Positions 9,921 to 19,667 of a DNA stretch of 64,000 bases are shown piece after piece (positions within the stretch are counted from its first letter, which is position 1; the number at the start of each line of letters is the position of its first letter). The position numbers and the translations under genes were made by a program. Under the pieces are notes generated by a model. The model saw nothing but the letters and a program-made list of their open reading frames with translations, searched no databases and was not told the origin of the DNA. The stretch covers positions 730,560-794,559 of the forward strand of contig NZ_FQXT01000003.1 of NCBI RefSeq assembly GCF_900130045.1, in the 5' to 3' direction. This DNA is from Leeuwenhoekiella palythoae (GTDB lineage Bacteria; Bacteroidota; Bacteroidia; Flavobacteriales; Flavobacteriaceae).

Positions 9921-11087
9921 ATGGAAAGTTTTATTATCAAAACGATGCGCTGGTATGGTGAGCGAGATCTTTTAAGTTTAGCGGACTTAAAACAAGCAGG
10001 TATCACTGGCATTGTTACAGCATTACATCATATTCCCGTAGGCGATATTTGGACTTCTGAAGCCATCAAAGAGACAAAGGATCGTATTGAAGGTGCAGGA
10101 TTAGTTTGGGAAGTTGTTGAAAGTCTACCCGTTCATGAAAATATTAAAAAACGTACCGGAAACTTCCAAGAGCTCATTGAAAATTACAAGTTAAGTATAG
10201 AGAATCTTGCTAAACAAGGTATTCATACTATCACTTTCAACTTTATGCCAATTTTGGATTGGGTACGCACCGATCATCGTCATCTAACCAATACTGGAGC
10301 ATCAGTTTTAAAATTTGATCCAATAAAACTTCGCATTTTTGATTTGTACATTTTGAAAAGGCCTAATGCGGAATTGGATTATAGTGTCTTACAAATAACG
10401 CAAGCAAAACAAAGCTTCGAAAACTACACGGACAAAGAAATAGTTCAATTAAAAAAAAATGTTTTGTTAGGTCTTCCTGGTAGTACTGAAGATTTTACTA
10501 CTCAAGAGTTATTAATGCAATTAGAGGACTATAAAACCATAGATAAAACCAAACTTAGAGAACACTTAATTTCCTTTTTAAAGGCCATTACACCTACCGC
10601 CGATGATGTAGGATCGAAATTAGCCATCCACCCCGATGATCCGCCATTTTCCGTTTTAGGACTCCCCAGAATTGTCAGTAACCTTACTGACTTAGAATTT
10701 ATTTTTTCATCCATAGAATCTATGGCCTGTGGACTTTGCTATTGCACAGGATCCTTGGGTTCTCATTCAGAAAATCAATTGATAGAGATATATGATAAAT
10801 TCAAAGAGCGGATACATTTCTTACACTTAAGAAATGTAAAAAAATTTGAGGATGGAACTTTTTTAGAGGCAGATCATTTAGAAGGTGATGTTCCTATGAA
10901 AAGTATTATGCAATGTATAATTGATTACACTTCACATACTGGTATTAAAATACCTATGCGACCTGACCATGGTTATCTCCATAGCTTAGAAGAACATAAG
11001 AATTACTATGCGGGGTACTCCTTTATAGGACGCCTAAAAGGGCTAGCAGAACTAACCGGTCTTGAACTAGGTCTGCACGATTTTTAA
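9921..11087 (+). CDS. uxuA: mannonate dehydratase
   Basis: Dehydrates D-mannonate to 2-keto-3-deoxy-D-gluconate in the cytoplasmic glucuronate pathway. The N-terminus MRWYGERDLLSL and the TALHHIPVGDIW block are characteristic of UxuA, a TIM-barrel metal enzyme. The later SLGSHSENQ, HLRNVKK and MRPDHGY stretches supply conserved metal and substrate ligands. 388 residues is normal. The ATG follows the SDR stop with no intervening base, so translation is likely coupled. Glucuronate isomerase (UxaC) and KDG kinase/aldolase are not in the window and must lie elsewhere. It handles the glucuronate released by GH67 and GH115, and possibly also that made by the inositol oxygenase at 53900. Confidence 0.95.
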   Translation: MESFIIKTMRWYGERDLLSLADLKQAGITGIVTALHHIPVGDIWTSEAIKETKDRIEGAGLVWEVVESLPVHENIKKRTGNFQELIENYKLSIENLAKQGIHTITFNFMPILDWVRTDHRHLTNTGASVLKFDPIKLRIFDLYILKRPNAELDYSVLQITQAKQSFENYTDKEIVQLKKNVLLGLPGSTEDFTTQELLMQLEDYKTIDKTKLREHLISFLKAITPTADDVGSKLAIHPDDPPFSVLGLPRIVSNLTDLEFIFSSIESMACGLCYCTGSLGSHSENQLIEIYDKFKERIHFLHLRNVKKFEDGTFLEADHLEGDVPMKSIMQCIIDYTSHTGIKIPMRPDHGYLHSLEEHKNYYAGYSFIGRLKGLAELTGLELGLHDF

Positions 11088-11112
11088 ATCCAATTTCCAA
11101 TAAATCAAAATT

Positions 11113-13920
11113 ATGCGCAATACCTCAATTTCATTTAAACTGAATCTCTGTTTTTTCATTATTATTTTGCTATCTAATACAATAGCCCTGCGTGGACAAA
11201 ATATAGCAGTTTACAAAAAGTTTAAGAATCAAGCTTTTAGATTGGTAGATAACACTAATGTTGCAAAATTTATAATTGACAATCAAGATTATGAGGGTGT
11301 TCACATTGCTGCTGAAAACTTGAGGAATGATATTGAGCGTGTTAGTGCCGTAAAGCCTGAATATGACCAAGTAATTAAAAATGGTGGAAATGTTATTATT
11401 GGCACATTAGGTAAAAGTAAATATCTCGAGGAATTGATAATTGCTGACAAAATAAACCTCGATAGCATTGAAAACAAATGGGAGGCTTATACGATTCAGC
11501 AGATTGACGGCAATTTAGTAATCGCTGGAAGTGATAAACGAGGTACTATCTATGGAATTTATACCCTGTCGGAACTTATAGGTGTTTCTCCTTGGTATTG
11601 GTGGGCAGATGTTCCTGTAGAGCAATCTAATAAACTGTATATAACAGCTAACAATGTGATTAATCCCGGCCCTAAAGTTCAGTATCGAGGAATTTTTATT
11701 AATGATGAAGCTCCAGCATTATCAGGTTGGGTCGGAGAAAAATTTGGATCTTTTAATCACCAGTTCTATGAGCACGTCTTTGAATTAATATTACGCTTAA
11801 AAGGTAATTACCTCTGGCCTGCGATGTGGGGTCGTGCATTTTATGATGACGATCCACTCAATCCAAAATTAGCCGATACCTATGGTGTTGTAATTGGCAC
11901 CTCTCATCATGAACCCTTAATGCGTGCTCATTCGGAATGGGGAAAATATGGAAATGGTCCTTGGAATTATACCACTAATGCAAAAACACTGCGTAAATTT
12001 TGGGGTGAAGGAATTAAGCGTATGGGAACTAATGAAAGTATAGTCACCATCGGTATGCGCGGTGATGGTGACGAGCCAATGACTGAAGGTACTGCTATTG
12101 AATTACTTGAAACGGTTGTTAAAGATCAGCGCAAAATTATCCAAGACATTACTCGAAAACCCGCTGAAGAAACCCCACAGATTTGGGCATTATATAAAGA
12201 AGTTCAAGATTATTATGATCAAGGTATGCGTGTTCCTGATGATGTAACTTTGTTACTTGCTGATGACAATTGGGGAAATATAAGAAAGCTTCCAGACCCA
12301 AAAGACTTCACGCGTACTGGTGGGTATGGTATATATTATCATTTTGATTATGTGGGGGGTCCTAGAAATTATAAATGGTTAAATACCACTCAAATCGCAA
12401 GGGTTTATGAACAAATGTCTCTTGCTTATGCTTATAATGCCAAGAAAATTTGGATCGTAAATGTTGGGGATATAAAGCCTATGGAATTTCCAATAAGTTT
12501 TTTTCTAGACTATGCTTGGGATCCTGAAAATTTTAATCTTAGTAATCTTGAAAGCTATACCATCAACTGGGTAAAAAAACAATTTGGTAATGCCCATGCA
12601 GTTGAAGTTGCAGCCTTAATGCAATCTTATTCAACTATGGTTAGCCGCAGGAAACCAGAATTACTTGGGCCTGAAACTTGGAGTTTAAATCATTTTAACG
12701 AAGCTAATAGGGTTTTAAAGGAATATAAGAACCTTGAATTGCAAGCTACCGCGATAGAAAAAAAACTATCCAAATCTTATAAATCGGCATTTTATCAATT
12801 AGTGTTATACCCCATTAAGGCTTTAGCCAACTTAAATCGGCTATATATCGCTACAGCAAAGAACAGACAATTTGCAAATCAAGGAAGAAATACTACGAAT
12901 GATTACGCTAACAAAGTTTCTGAGTTGTTTGAAATGGATCAAACACTAACGGATACGTATCATAGTTTGAATAATTCTAAGTGGAATCATTTTATGGATC
13001 AGACACATATTGGGTATACCTCTTGGCAAGAACCTAAAAAAAATATTCAACCGCTAACTGAAAAGATAGAAATTCCCCAAAAAGGGAATTTAGGAATTGC
13101 CATTGAGGGTACGGATGATTATTTCCCTAAAGTATCAACTTTAAAACTTTTGCCTTTTGATGATAATCATCAAACTCAAAAGGTTGAATTATTTAATACC
13201 GGCTTGGATCAACGCGAATTTCGCATTGAGAACTTACCGGATTGGTTATTGGTAGATACAAGTCGAGGTAGCTTTAATCAAGAACATACCATTGAGATTA
13301 AATTAAACCCTATAAAATTACCCCTAGAGAGTACATCTGCAATGTTTAAAATAGGGTCTAATGGTAAGGCCGCTAAAATAGAAGTGAATTATATTCTAAA
13401 AGATGATCAATTATTTAGTAATAGGGAATACAACGGAATAATTGCTATACCTTCTGATAATTTTCAAGAGAATGTAGGTTGGGAAGAAATAGCGCATTTG
13501 GGCAGACAAAATTCTGCCTTAAGACCAGAACACAAATTCTCGGAGCACATCAATTATGACAATACTAAATTGGTATATCAAATGTATACCGGGCAAGAAC
13601 TACAAGGAACAATTACTTTCTATGTATCCCCTACTCTTGATTTTAAAAATCAAGGTGGTTTGGTTTTCAAATATCAAATTGATAATGGACCTATAAAGCA
13701 TGTGAATATACATAAGGATACAAAGGATGACTGGGGAACCTCTGTAAGTAATAATGCTACTCGAGTACAGGCTAGTATTCACTTGTCTCAAGGAGCTCAT
13801 TCTCTTAAAATTATAGGCGAAGATCCAGGAATAGTATTGCAACAAATTTTGATTCAATCCAATGAAAACCTACAAGAGAGTTATCTTGTCCCAAATGCTG
13901 CAAATTTAATAGAAGAGTAA
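11113..13920 (+). CDS. GH115 xylan alpha-1,2-glucuronidase
   Basis: Releases (4-O-methyl-)glucuronic acid from internal as well as terminal xylose of glucuronoxylan. Family features: N-terminal domain with the GSDKRGTIYGIY and WYWWADVPV blocks, and a catalytic barrel containing FNHQFYEH, LWPAMWGRAF, GTSHHEPLMRAH, TIGMRGDGDEPM and ADDNWGN. A C-terminal GH115_C-type beta domain occupies about residues 770-925. 935 residues is the usual size. A signal peptide (about 1-29, ending ALRGQN) indicates export. Last gene of the GH67-SDR-uxuA operon, 25 nt after uxuA. Having both GH67 and GH115 lets the cell debranch oligosaccharides whatever the position of the substituent. Confidence 0.95.
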   Translation: MRNTSISFKLNLCFFIIILLSNTIALRGQNIAVYKKFKNQAFRLVDNTNVAKFIIDNQDYEGVHIAAENLRNDIERVSAVKPEYDQVIKNGGNVIIGTLGKSKYLEELIIADKINLDSIENKWEAYTIQQIDGNLVIAGSDKRGTIYGIYTLSELIGVSPWYWWADVPVEQSNKLYITANNVINPGPKVQYRGIFINDEAPALSGWVGEKFGSFNHQFYEHVFELILRLKGNYLWPAMWGRAFYDDDPLNPKLADTYGVVIGTSHHEPLMRAHSEWGKYGNGPWNYTTNAKTLRKFWGEGIKRMGTNESIVTIGMRGDGDEPMTEGTAIELLETVVKDQRKIIQDITRKPAEETPQIWALYKEVQDYYDQGMRVPDDVTLLLADDNWGNIRKLPDPKDFTRTGGYGIYYHFDYVGGPRNYKWLNTTQIARVYEQMSLAYAYNAKKIWIVNVGDIKPMEFPISFFLDYAWDPENFNLSNLESYTINWVKKQFGNAHAVEVAALMQSYSTMVSRRKPELLGPETWSLNHFNEANRVLKEYKNLELQATAIEKKLSKSYKSAFYQLVLYPIKALANLNRLYIATAKNRQFANQGRNTTNDYANKVSELFEMDQTLTDTYHSLNNSKWNHFMDQTHIGYTSWQEPKKNIQPLTEKIEIPQKGNLGIAIEGTDDYFPKVSTLKLLPFDDNHQTQKVELFNTGLDQREFRIENLPDWLLVDTSRGSFNQEHTIEIKLNPIKLPLESTSAMFKIGSNGKAAKIEVNYILKDDQLFSNREYNGIIAIPSDNFQENVGWEEIAHLGRQNSALRPEHKFSEHINYDNTKLVYQMYTGQELQGTITFYVSPTLDFKNQGGLVFKYQIDNGPIKHVNIHKDTKDDWGTSVSNNATRVQASIHLSQGAHSLKIIGEDPGIVLQQILIQSNENLQESYLVPNAANLIEE

Positions 13921-14079
13921 TCTTATTAATCAAAATCATTTAAATATTAAAAATAGAGCGCTTTTAATTTTACGAATACAAATACTGATGCACAAGTAAT
14001 TTTATAAAGTTCATTAAAAGAAATTTTAATGATTTAATGCTAATGCCTAATAAAATTTAATATTGATAATTCCTTAATT

Positions 14080-17000
14080 TTGGTAAACTACATTAAAACC
14101 TTCATTCTATTCCAACTCATATTCACTTCCTTAAGTTATGGGCAAAATGGAAAAATTTTTTCTGCAGATTCTGAATTATCTAGTAGCTTAATCAATGCTA
14201 TTTTTCAGGATCAAAAAGGGTATGTGTGGATTGCTACTGAGGATGGTCTAAATAAATACGACGGAGCTAAATTTGTAACCTACAAACACAGTGAAAAGGA
14301 TTCTACTTCAATCCTGAATAATTATGTAAAAAGTATTTACGAAGACAAAGAGCACAATCTATACTTTGGCTTTTTTAATGGTCTTCAAATTTATGATCAC
14401 GGTAGAGATTCCTTTCAACAGATACATCTTTCAATCGATGAATCTTATACCTATGATGCCCATGTCACTAAAATTATTCAACGAAATTCAGGAGAAATCT
14501 TAATTGGGACCTCAGGTCGCGGAGTTTTCAGCTTAAAAAGAAAATCTCAAAGCTTCTATACTGAGCATTTGCCAGATTTTGTACCAACTGCATTTATAAA
14601 TGACATCTATCAAGATAAAAATGGTCATTTATGGGTGTTAACTCCAGAATCAGGCTTATACAGAATCAATGCTAAAAATAAAGCCTCTGCTTTTTTTCAA
14701 AATGCAGAACTGCGCTCGACCCTTTCAGCTGTTGTACAGGATGATGAAGGTACGATCTATGTTGGCAGTTATACTAAAGGGTTATTTAAGTATGATACTC
14801 AAACATCAACATTTCGATCAATACCAAACACACAGAAATACGTTATTCATAGCCTTTTTATTAATTCTCGTGGTGAATTACTTGTCGGAACAGATGGCGA
14901 TGGCTTATATATTTATAATCCCAAGGAAGAGGTGTTAGCGCCTTATCAAATAACAATAGCCCGTTTTGATGCTTCCAAATCCAAAGTGCACGAAATCATT
15001 GAAGACAATAGCCACAATATCTGGCTTGGACTTTATCAAAAGGGTGTGGTCATAATTCCTGAAAAAAAAAATAATTTTAATTATATCGGTTATGAATCGA
15101 ACACGCTTGACATTATTGGGTCAAATTGTGTTATGTCTGTCTTCAAAGATTCCGAAGGTATTTTATGGGTAGGAACAGATGGTGATGGTCTTTATAGCAT
15201 CGGTCCAGATCAGACAGTTTTAAAGCATTATAAAAACGAAAAATCGTCAGGTAAGCAGCTCAATACAGTAGTTTCAATTTTTGAAGACAGTAATCATAAT
15301 TTGTGGATAGGTACTTATTTAAATGGCCTTGCTAAAATTGATCGAAAATCGCTTAAAATGAGCTTTTTGAACAAGCTTGTGGATGAGCAAAACAATCCTG
15401 TTAAAAGTATTTATAGCATTGTAGAGGATTCTAACAAAAATCTCTGGTTAGGATCAATGGGTTCTGGACTTTTTAAACTTCATCTCCCCTCAGAGAATAT
15501 TAAATCTTGTAACATACAAATTTCAGATGCTCCAAAAGGCCCTACATTCTTCAACAACAAATGGATTAATAAACTTTTGCTCGACGCTTCAGAAGAATGG
15601 CTCTATGTTGCCTCATATGATGGTATTAGTCGTTACAACCTCAAACAAGAAAAATTTCAAAGTTTTCCTCAGGGAATTAGACATTTTGGCGGCGAAATTG
15701 TTTATACAATTCATAGTGATAACGATGATCACTTATGGATGGGTACTGCTAATGGCCTTATTAAAATTGATACTGATTTTAAGCAATTGGCCAAATACAC
15801 TATAAATAATGGTTTACCAAGTAATACGATCTATTCTATTGAGGAGACTCCACGCCGTCAATTATGGATCGCTACTAATCATGGCTTATCTGAATTTATT
15901 CCGGAAAGCGAAAGTTTTCTAAATTACTATTTCAATGATGGACTACAAGGAAATGAGTTCAGCAAAAACGCCTCATTTCTTTATGCTGGAAATGAACTTT
16001 ATTTTGGAGGTATGAACGGAATTACCTATTTCAACCCCTCCGAAATCATAGATGATGATACAAAACCTAAAATCCTTATTACGGATGTATATTTACAAAA
16101 CACACCTATTCGTCAAGGTATGGTTAGTGGTAATTATAATATACTGAATAAACCAATAATTGAGGCCGATTCCATTAATCTTTCTTATCAAGATAATTCA
16201 TTTAGTTTAGAGTTTTCATCCTTAGAATACCGTAACCCTAAGCGAATCTCTTATTCTTATGCCGTCAATGAAGGTCCATGGATTGACCTTAGTCCTGGTG
16301 TCAATAGTATAGCGTTTGAGAATTTAGAAGCTGGGACTTATAATTTTGAGTTGCGTTCGAAAGATTATGATAAATATTCTAGTATAAAAGCCTTTACAGT
16401 AATTATCCATCCGTTGTGGTATCTATCAAAAATAGCCAAGATAATTTATATACTCTTGATACTATTTTTTATTCTTCTAATCAGTTATCATCTCAGACAA
16501 CGCCATAATAATCAAAAGCGTCTTCAAGAATATTCTAAAGTAAGGCTAATCAACGAAGCCAAACTTCAATTCCTAACAAATATATCGCATGATATTCGCA
16601 CACCATTAACTTTAATAATCAATCCCTTAAAAAAACTTCTAAGCACCGATACAAATCCCTTGCGATCAAAATCTTACCAGATAATGATGCGAAATACTGA
16701 TCGTATTCTACATCTGACTAACCAATTACTTGATGTAAGAAAAATAGATAAAGGTCAATTAGAATTAAAATTTGAAGAAATTGAGTTGATTTCTTATATC
16801 GAATCGATTTGTGCACTTTTTGAGGATCAAATAGAGGCTAAAGAAATTAAATTTAATTTCAAGCATTCAAACGACGTACTTCATGCTTGGGTTGATCCAA
16901 ACTATTTTGATAAAATCATTCAAAATCTTGTAGCCAATTCGCTAAAATTCGTGCCAAAGGGAGGCGCTGTTACATTAGTATTAGAACAATTGGATCCGCA

Positions 17001-18135
17001 AACACAAGCCTATGATCGTCCTTATTTTCAAATAAGTGTGATTGATAACGGTATAGGGATTGAGCCTGGAATGGAGCAATTGATTTTCGAGCGATTTTAT
17101 CAAGACAAAAGCACTCCATATCATATTGAAGGAACTGGTATAGGGTTGAATCTCACGCGCTCTATTGCTGAGTTACATCACGGGACTATCTATGCTCAAA
17201 ATAACGCAAATGGGAAAGGTTGCACATTTATAATTCGAATCCCTTTAGGTTGCGAACATCTAACTGCACAAGATTTGAATATAGCATCACATGATGAAAC
17301 TTCATTGTCTCACAATAGCGGTAAGAATCAGATTGAAAATCGTGCAAATGAAATAGATCTTAGTTCTTCAGGTAGGCAGATACTAGTAGTGGATGATGAT
17401 CTTGAAATCCGCAACTATATCAAAAAAGAATTTTCTCCAAAATTTAATGTCACCCTAGCTGGCAATGGAAGAGAAGCATTGGAACTCATTTTGAAAAAGA
17501 ATTTCAACCTCGTTATCAGTGATATTATGATGCCGGAGATGGATGGTTTAGAACTGTGTCGAAGAATAAAGAAAAATATCAATATCAATCACATTCCTAT
17601 TATCCTGTTAACTGCTAAATCAACTCCTGAACGTAATATGGAAAGTTTAAATCTCGGTGCTGATGCCTATATCCCTAAACCTTTCGATATTACTATCCTT
17701 CAAAAAACCGCTTTAAATCTAATTCAGAATCGAAAACTATTAAAAAATACGTTTGATGGAAGTCAACTACAAAAAGATAAGGTCAAACAGGTAGCACTTG
17801 AATCATCGGATGAAATTCTACTAAAAAAAATAATATCCTTTATCAATGAAAATTTGAGTAATTCCGATCTTAATGTTGAAATGATTGCAAATGCGGTTGG
17901 GATTAGTAGGGTTCATTTATATCGAAAGCTCAAGGATCTTACCAATCAAAGTGCAAGTGATCTGATAAAAAATATACGGCTTCAGCAAGCAGCTGATTTA
18001 TTAAAATCAAAACAAATAAGTGTATCTGAAGTAGCATATGCAGTAGGATTTTCAAATTTATCCACGTTTTCTACTAATTTTAAAAATCTTCACGGAGAAT
18101 CGCCTAAAAAATTTCAAGATAAACATTTGAAATAG
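14080..18135 (+). CDS. hybrid two-component system (HTCS) regulator of the xylan locus
   Basis: One-protein sensor and transcription factor spanning the inner membrane. Order: signal peptide (about 1-22), periplasmic two-component-regulator propeller repeats (about 30-690), Y_Y_Y domain (about 700-775), transmembrane helix (about 780-802), HisKA with ISHDIRTPL (H837), HATPase with N-box near 950 and GTGIGLNL, receiver with D1148 in SDIMMPEMDG, and a C-terminal AraC-type HTH (about 1245-1351). HTCS proteins bind oligosaccharides in the periplasm and activate adjacent susCD loci. Its position implies glucuronoxylan oligosaccharide sensing. No ATG exists between the preceding in-frame stop (14041-14043) and the signal peptide, so TTG at 14080 is the best start. 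1351 residues is typical. Confidence 0.94.
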   Translation: MVNYIKTFILFQLIFTSLSYGQNGKIFSADSELSSSLINAIFQDQKGYVWIATEDGLNKYDGAKFVTYKHSEKDSTSILNNYVKSIYEDKEHNLYFGFFNGLQIYDHGRDSFQQIHLSIDESYTYDAHVTKIIQRNSGEILIGTSGRGVFSLKRKSQSFYTEHLPDFVPTAFINDIYQDKNGHLWVLTPESGLYRINAKNKASAFFQNAELRSTLSAVVQDDEGTIYVGSYTKGLFKYDTQTSTFRSIPNTQKYVIHSLFINSRGELLVGTDGDGLYIYNPKEEVLAPYQITIARFDASKSKVHEIIEDNSHNIWLGLYQKGVVIIPEKKNNFNYIGYESNTLDIIGSNCVMSVFKDSEGILWVGTDGDGLYSIGPDQTVLKHYKNEKSSGKQLNTVVSIFEDSNHNLWIGTYLNGLAKIDRKSLKMSFLNKLVDEQNNPVKSIYSIVEDSNKNLWLGSMGSGLFKLHLPSENIKSCNIQISDAPKGPTFFNNKWINKLLLDASEEWLYVASYDGISRYNLKQEKFQSFPQGIRHFGGEIVYTIHSDNDDHLWMGTANGLIKIDTDFKQLAKYTINNGLPSNTIYSIEETPRRQLWIATNHGLSEFIPESESFLNYYFNDGLQGNEFSKNASFLYAGNELYFGGMNGITYFNPSEIIDDDTKPKILITDVYLQNTPIRQGMVSGNYNILNKPIIEADSINLSYQDNSFSLEFSSLEYRNPKRISYSYAVNEGPWIDLSPGVNSIAFENLEAGTYNFELRSKDYDKYSSIKAFTVIIHPLWYLSKIAKIIYILLILFFILLISYHLRQRHNNQKRLQEYSKVRLINEAKLQFLTNISHDIRTPLTLIINPLKKLLSTDTNPLRSKSYQIMMRNTDRILHLTNQLLDVRKIDKGQLELKFEEIELISYIESICALFEDQIEAKEIKFNFKHSNDVLHAWVDPNYFDKIIQNLVANSLKFVPKGGAVTLVLEQLDPQTQAYDRPYFQISVIDNGIGIEPGMEQLIFERFYQDKSTPYHIEGTGIGLNLTRSIAELHHGTIYAQNNANGKGCTFIIRIPLGCEHLTAQDLNIASHDETSLSHNSGKNQIENRANEIDLSSSGRQILVVDDDLEIRNYIKKEFSPKFNVTLAGNGREALELILKKNFNLVISDIMMPEMDGLELCRRIKKNININHIPIILLTAKSTPERNMESLNLGADAYIPKPFDITILQKTALNLIQNRKLLKNTFDGSQLQKDKVKQVALESSDEILLKKIISFINENLSNSDLNVEMIANAVGISRVHLYRKLKDLTNQSASDLIKNIRLQQAADLLKSKQISVSEVAYAVGFSNLSTFSTNFKNLHGESPKKFQDKHLK

Positions 18136-18206
18136 TGAAGCAAATTATCATAGAGTACTAATTCAGAGCTACTGCATTGACAATAATCGGACGAGTAGTG
18201 AACTCG

Positions 18207-19577
18207 TCATTTATCCCAATACTTACGTGCCCAAGCAATCCAAGTACTCCAGTTAGGGCCTGTAGAATGCCCGCCACTGTGTTGTCGAAATGCAATTTCG
18301 CCATCGGTTATCGCTTTTCCCATTACTGGGAACTCTTCATTGGCATAACCTTGAAGACCATAAAGTTCGTATACTGGACTCGCAAACTTACCTCCAAGAA
18401 ACATTCCTTTAGCATCAACCCAGTGCCCTTCTATATTTGAAGAACCAGCACTTATAAAGACAGGTCGGGGTGCACAAAGTGCTATTACTGAATGTGCATC
18501 AAAGGGAAGATCATTGACGGTCATTATAGAAGCATATTTTAAAAAATTTCCACTGAACCAATGATATTCCCCTGGTGAGGCCAAATTTTCAAGGGTTTCC
18601 CCAAAATTCCTACGTAAAATCGAGGAGCCTCCTGCTCCAGCAGAGCCTATAAAACCTAAGGAAATTCTAGTGTCAAATGCCATTGCCACAAGAGCTGCCT
18701 TTCCGTATCGTGAGGTGCCCTCTACCGCAATCCTATTGTGATCTACCGCTGAACGGGTTTCAAAATAATCAATTAAAGAACTGACTCCCCACCCCCAAGC
18801 TCTAAGGACACCCCAATCAGTACTAGAACGACGTTTTCCTCGGTTTATTAAACCTATGATGCCTGACAAAAGCCCTGCTCCATGATCTGCCTGTATACTG
18901 TTAACATCAACCACGGCATACCCCCAACCTTGTGTCGTTAATTGCTGTTTGAAAAGAGGTTCAAAGGGTGAAATAAAATAACTTTTAGGTTCCTGAATCC
19001 GGTAAAATGGAGAATGAATAAACCCAAGCTGTATTACCACGGGAGTGGCTATAGTATCCTGCGTTTTTGGTATTCCCAAGAGAACCTCAATTTCCACAGA
19101 AAGTTCAGGATACTGCGCATTATCAACTACTCCTAATAAATGTTGTTCCTCAACTAAGATATTACCTATCAGTGTATCTTTAGAGGTTAGTATGGACCAA
19201 GAAACCTTAGGGATATGTTTAGGAATAGTACCGTACATTTCAGTTTCAATGCTCTGAAGAAGTTCCATTCGTCTTTCTTGCTCCCATTGTTTTTCGGTTA
19301 ATATTCTTTGCCCTGATGAAGACAGTAACAACTCTGGTAAGTTATAATTATGAACTTTAAGTTCATCTGTATTAGCCGCATTGGGATCTTTAGGATTCCC
19401 GGAAGGTCCAGGTCGGTTCTCAGTAGTAATACCCAGTTGGGCTTTCATATGTTTAAAATCTAAATTGCTATAGGTATTAATACTATCACGTACTACAGCT
19501 TTATCTTGAGCTAATAAGCAGAATGGAAAAAGTATAATTAGTATTAGGGTTGCAATTAAATTATTAAAGTATTGCAT
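18207..19577 (-). CDS. CE15 glucuronoyl methylesterase
   Basis: Cleaves esters between (4-O-methyl-)glucuronic acid side chains of xylan and lignin alcohols or methyl groups. CE15 signatures: GTSRYGK with nucleophile S289, WGWGVSSLIDY before it, EYHWFSGNF, and a C-terminal catalytic His in QHSGGHSTGPNW (about H437). 456 residues fits the bacterial enzymes. A signal peptide (about 1-23, ending LLAQ) indicates periplasmic or surface location. It is often auto-named acetylxylan esterase; the motifs favour CE15. It lies downstream of a terminator (19631-19653), so it may have its own promoter or depend on read-through. It is convergent with the HTCS gene. Confidence 0.9.
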   Translation of the reverse strand: MQYFNNLIATLILIILFPFCLLAQDKAVVRDSINTYSNLDFKHMKAQLGITTENRPGPSGNPKDPNAANTDELKVHNYNLPELLLSSSGQRILTEKQWEQERRMELLQSIETEMYGTIPKHIPKVSWSILTSKDTLIGNILVEEQHLLGVVDNAQYPELSVEIEVLLGIPKTQDTIATPVVIQLGFIHSPFYRIQEPKSYFISPFEPLFKQQLTTQGWGYAVVDVNSIQADHGAGLLSGIIGLINRGKRRSSTDWGVLRAWGWGVSSLIDYFETRSAVDHNRIAVEGTSRYGKAALVAMAFDTRISLGFIGSAGAGGSSILRRNFGETLENLASPGEYHWFSGNFLKYASIMTVNDLPFDAHSVIALCAPRPVFISAGSSNIEGHWVDAKGMFLGGKFASPVYELYGLQGYANEEFPVMGKAITDGEIAFRQHSGGHSTGPNWSTWIAWARKYWDK

Positions 19578-19630
19578 ATTTAAACTGAATTTATAAAACG
19601 ATTTTATAATGAATAGATAATGAAAATGCC

Positions 19631-19653
19631 AAAAAAAGAGGCTTACGCCTCTT
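19631..19653 (-). terminator. rho-independent terminator after the GH43 gene
   Basis: Reading the minus strand: AAGAGGC, loop GTAA, GCCTCTT, then a run of seven T. The hairpin starts 15 nt after the stop of the GH43 gene at 19668, so it ends the transporter-xylanase-arabinosidase operon before the CE15 gene. Confidence 0.8.
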
Positions 19654-19667
19654 AGTTAATAATATTG

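Noticed and set aside
14075..14082. TAATTTTG as the promoter of the HTCS gene
   Set aside because: It overlaps the only possible start codon and the nearest TTG is far too close to be the -33 element.
18190..18208. Hairpin GACGAGT-AGTGA-ACTCGTC between the HTCS and CE15 genes as a terminator
   Set aside because: The stem is perfect but only 7 bp, overlaps the CE15 stop and has no proper T run on either strand.
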